Assembly: GCA_029258405.1 (NCBI GenBank)
Contig: JARHYY010000089.1
Span: 1-29,777 of the forward strand
From: Helicobacteraceae bacterium
Lineage (GTDB): Bacteria; Campylobacterota; Campylobacteria; Campylobacterales; Helicobacteraceae
Length of the DNA: 29,777 nt
Direction: 5' to 3'
Of this stretch, positions 15,523 to 22,682 are shown one piece after another. The position numbers and the translations under genes were made by a program. The first letter of the stretch is position 1; each line of letters starts with the position of its first letter. The notes beneath the pieces were generated by a model that was given only the letters and a program-made list of their open reading frames with translations, ran no database searches and had not been told where the DNA came from.

Positions 15523-16274
15523 AAAGATTAATAGAGAGATGGAGCGAGCATAGAACAACTATTAATGGTTGGTTAAGCTTTGGGCATTCTTTTGGTGCTG
15601 AAGTAATGGCTTGTGCTGGTTTTGATTCTTTGACTATAGATATGCAGCATGGAGTTAGTGATTATTCTTGTTTGATACCCATGCTTCAAGCGATAGCAAC
15701 AAAGAATATTCCTACCTTTGTCCGTGTGCCTTGGCTTGAGGCAGGTATTATCATGAAAAGTCTTGATGCTGGAGCAATGGGCATTATTTGCCCGATGATA
15801 AATAATAAGAATGATGCTCTACAATTAGCAAAATTTTGCCATTATCCCCCTCTTGGAGAGCGTAGCTTTGGACCTATTAGGGCAAAATTTTGCACAAAAG
15901 ACGATTATTTTAGCCATCATCAAATACTTGTTTTTGCAATGATAGAAACCAAAGAGGCTTTAGATAATCTTGATAGTATTTTAAGTGTTGAGGGAATAGA
16001 TGGTGTGTATATAGGACCAGCTGATCTTTCCTGCTCACTTGGTGTTGCCCCAAAATTTGATCAAGAAAATGAAACTGTTCTTAAGGCAATTACACATATA
16101 GTACATTCAGTTAAAATACATAAAAAATATGGCGGTATCCATAATTTAACTCCGCAATATGCTCAAAAAATGGCTGCCTTGGGCTTTAATCTCTTAACGA
16201 TTGGTTCAGATGCCTTTTTTATGCTTGATGGTGCAAAAAAATCAATAGAAGAGTTTAATACATTATCTCTATAA
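15519..16274 (+). CDS. HpcH/HpaI-family class II aldolase, proposed 4-hydroxy-2-oxoadipate aldolase
   Basis: Metal-dependent pyruvate aldolase of 251 residues. It cleaves 4-hydroxy-2-oxo acids to pyruvate and an aldehyde. The expected residues are in place: His44 (DMQHGV), Arg69 (VRVPW), metal ligands Glu143 (MIETK) and Asp169 (IGPADLS), almost the same numbering as HpaI. Known members cleave 4-hydroxy-2-oxoheptanedioate (HpaI) or 2-keto-3-deoxyglucarate (GarL). Here the six-carbon 4-hydroxy-2-oxoadipate would give pyruvate plus malonate semialdehyde, the substrate of IolA. Translation is coupled to the aldehyde dehydrogenase (ATGA). This is the last gene of the operon. The exact substrate is inference. 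Confidence 0.87.
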   Translation: MKRLIERWSEHRTTINGWLSFGHSFGAEVMACAGFDSLTIDMQHGVSDYSCLIPMLQAIATKNIPTFVRVPWLEAGIIMKSLDAGAMGIICPMINNKNDALQLAKFCHYPPLGERSFGPIRAKFCTKDDYFSHHQILVFAMIETKEALDNLDSILSVEGIDGVYIGPADLSCSLGVAPKFDQENETVLKAITHIVHSVKIHKKYGGIHNLTPQYAQKMAALGFNLLTIGSDAFFMLDGAKKSIEEFNTLSL

Positions 16275-16296
16275 TATTATATAAAGTACCTATGCC

Positions 16297-16316
16297 TTTA
16301 TGCTATAATGCATAAA
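16297..16316 (+). promoter_or_regulatory. extended -10 promoter of ugd embedded in a palindrome
   Basis: TGCTATAAT (16301-16309) is a perfect extended -10 element 28 bases before the ugd ATG. It is flanked by TTTATGC (16297-16303) and GCATAAA (16310-16316), exact reverse complements. The -10 box is therefore the centre of a 20-bp dyad that a repressor could cover. No clear -35 box is seen, which is normal in this phylum. It marks the start of a new unit after the aldolase gene. Confidence 0.7.
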
Positions 16317-16336
16317 TTGAATTATAAGAGAGTGGA

Positions 16337-17683
16337 ATGAATATTACCATAGTAGGTAGTGGCTATGTTGGTCTTGTAAGCGGAGCTTGTTTTGCTGAAG
16401 TGGGTAATTGTGTGATATGTATTGATAATAATCATGAGAGAATTGCTACTTTAAATAATGGCATTGTGCCTATTTATGAACCCGGTCTTCAAGAAATGAT
16501 TACAAGAAACAAAAAAAGAGGGCAGATATTCTTTGATACTGCACTTGAAAAAGGCTTAGAAAAATGCGAAATTTTATTTATCGCTGTGGGTACACCTATG
16601 GGCGAAGATGGTGGTGCAGATTTACAGCATGTGCTAAAAGTGGCTGAAGAAATTGGAACTTTGCTACATAAGCCTTTAATTGTGGTTAATAAATCTACTG
16701 TGCCTGTTGGTACGGCTGATAGAGTGAAGGAAACAATTACAAAAACATTGAAGAAACGAGGCAAGGATATTGCCTTTGAAATGGTGAGTAACCCTGAATT
16801 TCTTAAAGAAGGTAGTGCTATTAATGATTTTATGCGACCTGATCGCATTATTGTAGGTGCAGATAATGCTTATACCTTAAGTGTGATGCGTGAAGTCTAT
16901 GCCCCATTTAGTCGCAATCATAATCGCCTCATTGAGATGAGCATAAGAAGTGCAGAAATGACAAAATATGCAGCAAATGCAATGCTTGCATTAAAAATTA
17001 GCTTTATTAATGAAATTGCAAATATTTGCGAGCCATTGGGAGCTGATGTCAATGAAGTTCGTATTGGCATAGGGAGTGATAATCGTATTGGATATAGCTT
17101 TATATATCCTGGCTGTGGATATGGGGGGAGCTGTTTCCCAAAAGATGTAAAGGCTCTTGAAAAAATGGCAAAAGATGTTCATGTGCCATCTTTGATGATA
17201 AGTGCTACAAGGCAAACAAATGCGATGCAAAAGCAGATTCTGTTTAAAAAAATACAGGAGCATTTTCAGAATCTATGTGGAAAAACTTTTGCCATTTGGG
17301 GCTTGAGCTTTAAGCCAGAAACTGATGATATGCGTGAGGCAAGTTCGATTGATTTAGTGCAATCTTTGCTTGCTGCTGGGGCTATGGTGGTGGTGTATGA
17401 TCCAAAAGCAATGGAACAAGCAAAGAATATCTATTTTAAAGATATGAATATTGTGTATAAAGACAATAAATATGATGCTTTAAATAATGCTGATGCGATG
17501 GTTTTGGTAACCGAATGGAAAGAATTTAGAAGCCCTGATTTTTATGAGATTAAAAAGAGATTAAGGCATGCAGTAATTTTTGATGGACGAAACCAATATA
17601 ATGCTACACGGTTGAATAAAATAGGCATTTCTTATTATCAGATAGGCACAAAGGCATCTTTAGCCCATGGGGGAGAATCATGA
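16337..17683 (+). CDS. ugd: UDP-glucose 6-dehydrogenase
   Basis: Cytoplasmic NAD-dependent enzyme of 448 residues, making UDP-glucuronate for surface polysaccharide. It has an N-terminal Rossmann motif (IVGSGYVGLVSGACFAE), GTPMGEDGGADL, STVPVGTAD, SNPEFLKEGSAINDF, the catalytic YPGCGYGGSCFPKD with Cys266, and a C-terminal UDP-binding domain with FAIWGLSFKPETDDMREA. The family also includes UDP-ManNAc and GDP-mannose dehydrogenases, but the motifs fit UDP-glucose best. It is the first gene of a six-gene overlapping run and its stop overlaps the lipoprotein start (ATGA). It has no obvious link to the inositol genes. Confidence 0.92.
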   Translation: MNITIVGSGYVGLVSGACFAEVGNCVICIDNNHERIATLNNGIVPIYEPGLQEMITRNKKRGQIFFDTALEKGLEKCEILFIAVGTPMGEDGGADLQHVLKVAEEIGTLLHKPLIVVNKSTVPVGTADRVKETITKTLKKRGKDIAFEMVSNPEFLKEGSAINDFMRPDRIIVGADNAYTLSVMREVYAPFSRNHNRLIEMSIRSAEMTKYAANAMLALKISFINEIANICEPLGADVNEVRIGIGSDNRIGYSFIYPGCGYGGSCFPKDVKALEKMAKDVHVPSLMISATRQTNAMQKQILFKKIQEHFQNLCGKTFAIWGLSFKPETDDMREASSIDLVQSLLAAGAMVVVYDPKAMEQAKNIYFKDMNIVYKDNKYDALNNADAMVLVTEWKEFRSPDFYEIKKRLRHAVIFDGRNQYNATRLNKIGISYYQIGTKASLAHGGES

Positions 17684-18186
17684 GAGCGGTGCTGTTGCTG
17701 GCATTATTTTTTATAGGATGTGAAACTTATCAGCAAGTTTTGCAACCTGATAAAGCAAGGGAACGGTATGTGCAAGCAACAAGAAAGGGAGAGATACGAA
17801 CACAGTTACGCACAGAAGCAGTTATTTTGGCTACTTATTTAAATCAAGCTCTACCAAAGTATTTTGATTCTAAAAAAGGTGTTTATTTTCTTGTGGATAT
17901 TTATATTAGCAATGATTCCATTGATTCAAGCAAAAGAGGGCTTTTGAATCCTCTTTATTCTATCTGGCTTTTTGATGATATAAAACCTATTTCTATTAAG
18001 CGTTTAAGTAAAGATGAATTGATTGCCTATAATTTTGATTATGTTTCTCCTTGGGGTGAGCATTTTCTTGTTGAGTTTCCTGCACAGTCAAAAACAGTAT
18101 TAACCCTTTTTGTTAAAAAAGATGGGCTTGAAGCAACTGCTTTAAGATATGCACCTCCGTCATCTTTAATTTTGGATAAGATTTAA
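17680..18186 (+). CDS. small predicted lipoprotein, unknown function
   Basis: Protein of 168 residues with a short lipoprotein signal: Met-Arg, a hydrophobic core and a lipobox ending FIGC with Cys14 as the lipidated residue. The mature part is mixed, with an RTEAVILATYLNQALP helix and strands such as VYFLVDIYIS and KTVLTLFVKK. I recognise no domain. It starts inside the ugd stop and shares a base with the tlyA ATG. An uncharacterised gene in front of tlyA is also found, from memory, in H. pylori. It is probably anchored in the outer or inner membrane facing the periplasm. Confidence 0.75.
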   Translation: MRAVLLLALFFIGCETYQQVLQPDKARERYVQATRKGEIRTQLRTEAVILATYLNQALPKYFDSKKGVYFLVDIYISNDSIDSSKRGLLNPLYSIWLFDDIKPISIKRLSKDELIAYNFDYVSPWGEHFLVEFPAQSKTVLTLFVKKDGLEATALRYAPPSSLILDKI

Positions 18187-18887
18187 TGCGTTTAGATGTA
18201 TATTTGGTGGCTTGTAAAAAGATAGAAAGCCGCCAAAAAGCTCAAGAGCTTATTAGTAATGGCAAGATAAAGGTAAATGGAATTTTAGCATTAAAACCAT
18301 CTTTAAAAATAAGCGATGATATGAAGGTTGATATTGCACAACATCATTCTTATGTAAGTCGAGCAGCATTAAAGCTTAAAGGTTTTTTACAGCAAAGTTC
18401 CATAGAGGTTAAGGGAAAGAAAGCTTTAGATATTGGCTCTTGCACTGGTGGATTTGTGCAAATACTTTTAGAATATGGGGCATCATCTGTGGTTTGTGTT
18501 GATGTGGGCAAGGGGCAGCTGCATGATATGTTGCGAAATCACTCTTTGGTGATATACTATGAGCAAACAGATATTCGACATTTTTATTCATCGCCTTTTG
18601 AATTGGTTACTTGTGATGTATCCTTTATATCATTAAGGCATATTATGCCTGATATTTGCCGATTGTGTGCATGTGAAGCTATCTTGCTTTTTAAGCCACA
18701 ATTTGAAGTAGGTAGAGTAAAGAGGAGCAAAAAAGGAGTTGTGCTTGATAAGGGTTGCATAATGAAAGCTTTAGATGATATCTTAGAGCTTATTGCACAG
18801 CAAGGGTTTTATATTTGTGGATTGAAGCATTCAACGATTAAAGGAAAGAGTGGAAATGCGGAAACTTTTATCCATATTTCAAGATGA
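18186..18887 (+). CDS. tlyA: TlyA-family rRNA 2'-O-methyltransferase
   Basis: Protein of 233 residues with an N-terminal S4 RNA-binding domain (about 1-60, MRLDVYLV...SNGKIKVNG). The FtsJ-like methyltransferase domain has SRAALKLKG, the SAM motif LDIGSCTGGF (81-90), the catalytic CDVSFISL and LLFKPQFEVGR. TlyA methylates ribose 2'-OH groups in 16S/23S rRNA, and in Campylobacter and Helicobacter loss affects capreomycin sensitivity and virulence traits. Its ATG overlaps the lipoprotein stop by one base. The following ribF begins inside its last codons. Confidence 0.92.
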   Translation: MRLDVYLVACKKIESRQKAQELISNGKIKVNGILALKPSLKISDDMKVDIAQHHSYVSRAALKLKGFLQQSSIEVKGKKALDIGSCTGGFVQILLEYGASSVVCVDVGKGQLHDMLRNHSLVIYYEQTDIRHFYSSPFELVTCDVSFISLRHIMPDICRLCACEAILLFKPQFEVGRVKRSKKGVVLDKGCIMKALDDILELIAQQGFYICGLKHSTIKGKSGNAETFIHISR

Positions 18888-19791
18888 ATCAATTACATCA
18901 GTTGTTATTGGCAAATTTGATGGATTGCACAGAGCTCATAGGCAGCTTTTTTCTTATCTTGATGAAGGTGGGGCTATTGTTGTCATACAAGGGGTTCAAG
19001 AAAATTTAACACCAGGAGAGATGAAACAAGAATTTAGCTCTTTTCCTATCTATGTTGCTGATTTCAATAGCATACGGCATTTAAGTGGCGAGGAATTTTT
19101 TTATCTTTTACAAAAAGTCTTTCCATGTTTAAAAAAAATTGTTGTAGGCTATGATTTTCGCTGTGGAAAAAACCGTAGTTTTCAGGCTCAAGATATAAGC
19201 AAAGTTTTTGATGGGGAGGTAAAAATTATTCCAGAAATTCACTATAAAGGTCGCCCTATTCATGCAAGTGATATTCGTAAGCTCCTTATGGATGGTAAAA
19301 TCCATGAGGCTAATGAGCTTTTAGGCAGGGCATATATTGTTGAAGGGAGCATTGTTAAAGGGCAAGGGATAGGAAGAAAAGAGCTTGTACCTACCATTAA
19401 TATAAAAGTATATTCATTCCTTATTCCTAAAGATGGTGTGTATTGCACTTATACACAATTAAATGATGAGCTATATAGCTCTATTACCTTTGTTGGCAAA
19501 AGGGTTACTACAGATAATAGCTTTGCCATAGAAACCCATTTGCTTGCTCCTCAAATTTCTACACAGTTTCCTTTAAAGCTCCCTTCTCATGCGAGTTTTT
19601 CTTTTTATTCTTTAAAGCTCCCTTCTCATGCTCGTATTCATTTTTTGAAATATTTAAGGGCAAATCGCAAGTTTGTCGCTATAAAGGATTTAAAACAACA
19701 AATTAAAAAAGATATTTTAGAAACAAAGCTTTTTCATAAGGCACATAGTGATTTACTCTATAATATTTGGTTTGCAAAAGATTCGATATGA
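18856..19791 (+). CDS. ribF: bifunctional riboflavin kinase / FAD synthetase
   Basis: Enzyme of 311 residues making FMN and FAD. The N-terminal adenylyltransferase half has VIGKFDGLHRAHRQL, VVGYDFRCGKNRSF and HASDIRKLL. The C-terminal kinase half has KGQGIGRKELVPTINI (the usual Gly-rich/PTAN motif, here PTIN) and IETHLL. Between IETHLL and the last strand RIHFLKYLR lies a 13-residue in-frame tandem duplication (PLKLPSHA at 239-246, SLKLPSHA at 252-259). The start is uncertain between GTG 18850 and ATG 18856; I prefer the ATG. It overlaps tlyA by 32 bases and its stop overlaps cmoA (ATGA). Confidence 0.88.
   Translation: MRKLLSIFQDESITSVVIGKFDGLHRAHRQLFSYLDEGGAIVVIQGVQENLTPGEMKQEFSSFPIYVADFNSIRHLSGEEFFYLLQKVFPCLKKIVVGYDFRCGKNRSFQAQDISKVFDGEVKIIPEIHYKGRPIHASDIRKLLMDGKIHEANELLGRAYIVEGSIVKGQGIGRKELVPTINIKVYSFLIPKDGVYCTYTQLNDELYSSITFVGKRVTTDNSFAIETHLLAPQISTQFPLKLPSHASFSFYSLKLPSHARIHFLKYLRANRKFVAIKDLKQQIKKDILETKLFHKAHSDLLYNIWFAKDSI
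19571..19631 (+). repeat. 22-nt direct repeat inside ribF, 39-nt period
   Basis: The same 22 bases occur at 19571-19592 and 19610-19631. They start CTTTAAAGCTCCC and end TCTCATGC. The period of 39 keeps the frame and adds 13 residues to the riboflavin-kinase domain. Confidence 0.9.
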
Positions 19792-20507
19792 GAGATGATT
19801 TATTTAAGAAAAATATAAACAGCCCTTTTGCTTTTGATCAAAAAGTCGCTGCTGTTTTTGATGATATGGCAGAACGATCAATTCCATTTTATCATATTAC
19901 ACTTAGGCTTATAAGTCATTTGAGTTTTGAATTTTTATCGCAGCATCTTCGTGTATATGACTTAGGTAGTGCGACAGGTAATGTGCTGATACAAATTGCC
20001 CTAAGGGCAAATGAAAGCAATATAAATAATATAAATCTTATTGGTGTTGATAATTCAGAGGCAATGATAAAGCATTCAAGGCTTAAAGCACAGGCATTGG
20101 GCGTAAATATTTGTTTTGAATATGCAGATATTGTTAATTATGACTTTTTAGATTCAGATGTGTGCATCAGCCATTATACCTTACAGTTTATTCCCCCTCA
20201 AAAACGACTATATGTGCTTGAAAAAATCTTTACTTCTTTGAGGATTGGAGGAGCTTTAATATTGAGTGAAAAAATATGCTTCAAAGATGATTTTTTACAA
20301 GAGCAGACTACGAAATATTATTATAAATACAAAGAATCTCAAGGGTATTCCTTGACAGAAATTGCCCAAAAGAGAAAGGCTTTAGAAGATGTGCTTATAG
20401 CCTATACATCTTCTCAAAATATTGCCCTTTTGCAAAATGTGGGCTTTAGCTGTATCGAACCTCTATTTCAGTGGCTCAATTTTCAGACTATTATAGCGAT
20501 TAAATAA
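19788..20507 (+). CDS. cmoA: carboxy-S-adenosyl-L-methionine synthase
   Basis: SAM-fold enzyme of 239 residues that uses prephenate and SAM to make carboxy-SAM, used by CmoB for the wobble-uridine modification cmo5U in tRNA. The start region FDQKVAAVFDDMAERSIPFY matches CmoA closely. It is followed by VYDLGSATGNVL (SAM motif I), IGVDNSEAMI and SHYTLQFIPPQKR. I chose the ATG at 19788, overlapping the ribF stop, over a TTG upstream. cmoB is not in the window. Without it the family call rests on the N-terminal signature, which is good. Confidence 0.88.
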   Translation: MRDDLFKKNINSPFAFDQKVAAVFDDMAERSIPFYHITLRLISHLSFEFLSQHLRVYDLGSATGNVLIQIALRANESNINNINLIGVDNSEAMIKHSRLKAQALGVNICFEYADIVNYDFLDSDVCISHYTLQFIPPQKRLYVLEKIFTSLRIGGALILSEKICFKDDFLQEQTTKYYYKYKESQGYSLTEIAQKRKALEDVLIAYTSSQNIALLQNVGFSCIEPLFQWLNFQTIIAIK

Positions 20508-20516
20508 GGAGAGATT

Positions 20517-21638
20517 ATGAGTGAGAGTATTGAAATTCTTAAACATCTTGTGCGAAAAAAAAGCATTACGCCTAATGAAGAGGGAATCTATGATTATATA
20601 CAACAACTTTTGCCTACATTTCAACATGAGTTTATAGAATGTCATAATGTAAAGAATCTTTATAGTACTTGTGTTTTTGGGGAAGATGCATTGCATGTTT
20701 GTTTTGCTGGACATATTGATGTTGTTCCTGAAGGGGAAGGATGGAGCATGCAGCCTTTTGGTGCGGAGCAAAGAGATGGCTATATATATGGGCGAGGCAC
20801 TCAAGACATGAAAGGAGGGGTGGCAGCTTTTGTGGCTGCATTGAGGCAACAAGAATTGTGGAATGGATTTAAGGGGAAGATTTCTATGATACTTACAAGC
20901 GATGAGGAAGGTGATGCAATTCATGGCACACAAGAAGTGCTTAAGTTACTTAAGCAAAGAAATGAGCTTCCTGATTATGCCATTGTTGCTGAACCAACAG
21001 CAGTGCAATGGGTAGGCGATACTATAAAAATAGGGAGGAGGGGTTCTATTAATGGAGTATTGAGTATCAAGGGCAAGCAAGGGCATGTAGCTTACCCTGC
21101 AAAATGTGATAACCCTGTAGAAAAAATAGCACCCGTGCTCTCACAAATTGCAGGCTATGATTTAGATGAGGGCGATGAATATTTTGAGCCCTCTAAAATA
21201 GTGGTTACTGATATTCGTGGAGGGCTTCAAACAAGCAATGTAACTCCGGGTGAGCTGAAGATAATGTTTAATATCCGCAATTCTACACAGAGCAGCAAAG
21301 AAAGCGTGCAGCAGCATTTAGAAAAAGTTTTGCAAGGGATTTCTTATACACTTGAACTCAAGGCGAGCTCTTTTCCGTTTTTGACACAGCGTGATTCTCC
21401 TTTGGTTCATAAATGTGTTGATGTCTTATGGAAGCATTATCATAAAATGCCTACGCTCTCAACCAGTGGTGGTACAAGTGATGCAAAATATTTTGCAGCC
21501 TTTGGTGTTGATGTGGTTGAATGTGGGGTATGCAATGATAGAATTCATGCGGTTGATGAAAGGGTGCATCAAGATGAAATAATACAGCTAGAGGGCATTT
21601 TTATTGATTTGATAAAAAGTTTTAGTAAAATAAATTAA
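20517..21638 (+). CDS. dapE: succinyl-diaminopimelate desuccinylase
   Basis: M20 metallopeptidase of 373 residues that removes succinate from N-succinyl-LL-diaminopimelate in lysine and peptidoglycan synthesis. Metal and catalytic residues are visible: AGHIDVVP (His66, Asp68), TQDMKGG (Asp97), TSDEEGDA (Glu130/131), VAEPTAVQW and the late NDRIHAVDE His. The dimerisation domain contains RRGSINGVLSIKGKQGHVAYP. Length and motifs are standard. AGGAGA precedes the ATG, 9 bases after cmoA. It is the last gene of the ugd run. Confidence 0.93.
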   Translation: MSESIEILKHLVRKKSITPNEEGIYDYIQQLLPTFQHEFIECHNVKNLYSTCVFGEDALHVCFAGHIDVVPEGEGWSMQPFGAEQRDGYIYGRGTQDMKGGVAAFVAALRQQELWNGFKGKISMILTSDEEGDAIHGTQEVLKLLKQRNELPDYAIVAEPTAVQWVGDTIKIGRRGSINGVLSIKGKQGHVAYPAKCDNPVEKIAPVLSQIAGYDLDEGDEYFEPSKIVVTDIRGGLQTSNVTPGELKIMFNIRNSTQSSKESVQQHLEKVLQGISYTLELKASSFPFLTQRDSPLVHKCVDVLWKHYHKMPTLSTSGGTSDAKYFAAFGVDVVECGVCNDRIHAVDERVHQDEIIQLEGIFIDLIKSFSKIN

Positions 21639-21887
21639 TAACTTGAGGGTGTTATTTTAAATATGTCTATTCAATTATTTTAAGTTATATTTAATGATAA
21701 ATTCAATTCAATAGAAGGATATGCTCCTTTAAGAGCAAGCAAATTTGTTATTCTATTATATAATAATACAAATAATTCAATGGAAGTAGCTTAGTATTAA
21801 TATGGTTTCATATATGATATAAGTTATCTATAAAACAATAAAACAAAAAACTCAATGTTTAGATATTGGGTGTTTCATGGAGTTTGA
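21639..21887 (+). promoter_or_regulatory. intergenic region upstream of the exonuclease gene
   Basis: This 249-base AT-rich gap has no gene. AATAGAA (21710-21716) and TTCTATT (21751-21757) can enclose a small GCTC-CTTTAA-GAGC hairpin (21723-21736). -10-like boxes TATAAG and TATAAA lie near 21819-21832, with GGAG at 21879-21882 before the next ATG. A promoter for the downstream run is likely here; its exact place is not clear. Confidence 0.4.
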
Positions 21888-22682
21888 ATGCCTATTTGTG
21901 TTTTTGATTGCGAAACTATACCTGATGTAGAATTATTAAAAAAGGTTTATGATTATGAAGGAGAAGCGTTAGAGGTGTGTGAAAAAGCTTTTAACGCACA
22001 AAAAGAATCAAGCGGTAATGAATTTTTGCCCCATTGTTTTCATAAAATTGTTACTATTGCAGCTTTGATTGTTGATCATGATTACAATATGATAAAAATA
22101 GGATGTTTTGAACAAGGCAAAGAGGAAGAAAGCATTGTAGGTAGTTTTTTGCGTTATCTTAATAGCAAGCAACCTCGTTTAGTAAGCTTTAATGGAAAGT
22201 TTTTTGATATGCCTGTGATTCTTTTACGAGCATTGAAATATAATATAAGTGCATTTGCATTTTTTGAAACAAATAATATAGCACTCAATAAGGATAAATG
22301 GGAAAATTATCGCTCAAGATATAGCGAGCGTTTTCATCTTGATATTTTTGATTGTCTTGGGCATTTTGGTGCAGCTGCAAAGGGCTTAAAGCTTCATACT
22401 CTTGCACTCATGAATAATATGCCGGGCAAATATGATATAAGTGGTTCTGAAGTGTGCAATTTGTACTATGCAGGCGATATGCAAAGAATTGATAATTATT
22501 GTGAAGCAGATGTTTTAAACACTTATTGGCTTTTTTTGAAATATGAGATGCTCTGTGGGCATATTATGCCTGAAAGCTATATGCAATATTTAAGATGTAT
22601 GCAAGAGAAAATAGCACAAAAGCCTTATGCAGATGTTTTTCATAAAGCTATAGAAGCAGAAATTGAGAGAATAGGAGTATAG
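21888..22682 (+). CDS. predicted PolB-like 3'-5' exonuclease (DEDDy)
   Basis: Protein of 264 residues with the ribonuclease-H-like DEDDy exonuclease signature: FDCETIPD (Asp7, Glu9), SFNGKFFDMP (Asp107) and NYCEADVLNTYWLFL (Tyr204, Asp208). It fits the stand-alone family related to the proofreading domain of B-family DNA polymerases (DNA_pol_B_exo2). These proteins are presumed to trim DNA 3' ends in repair, but most are uncharacterised. GGAG precedes the ATG. The next gene starts immediately after its stop, so the two are probably co-expressed. Confidence 0.85.
   Translation: MPICVFDCETIPDVELLKKVYDYEGEALEVCEKAFNAQKESSGNEFLPHCFHKIVTIAALIVDHDYNMIKIGCFEQGKEEESIVGSFLRYLNSKQPRLVSFNGKFFDMPVILLRALKYNISAFAFFETNNIALNKDKWENYRSRYSERFHLDIFDCLGHFGAAAKGLKLHTLALMNNMPGKYDISGSEVCNLYYAGDMQRIDNYCEADVLNTYWLFLKYEMLCGHIMPESYMQYLRCMQEKIAQKPYADVFHKAIEAEIERIGV

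Noticed and set aside
16489..16848. 119-codon minus-strand frame inside ugd
   Set aside because: It is antisense to the conserved dehydrogenase core and appears to be a by-product of its codon use.
20463..20933. 156-codon minus-strand frame across the cmoA-dapE junction
   Set aside because: Its sequence is low-complexity and Cys/Lys/Ile-rich, antisense to two well-supported genes, with no start signals.
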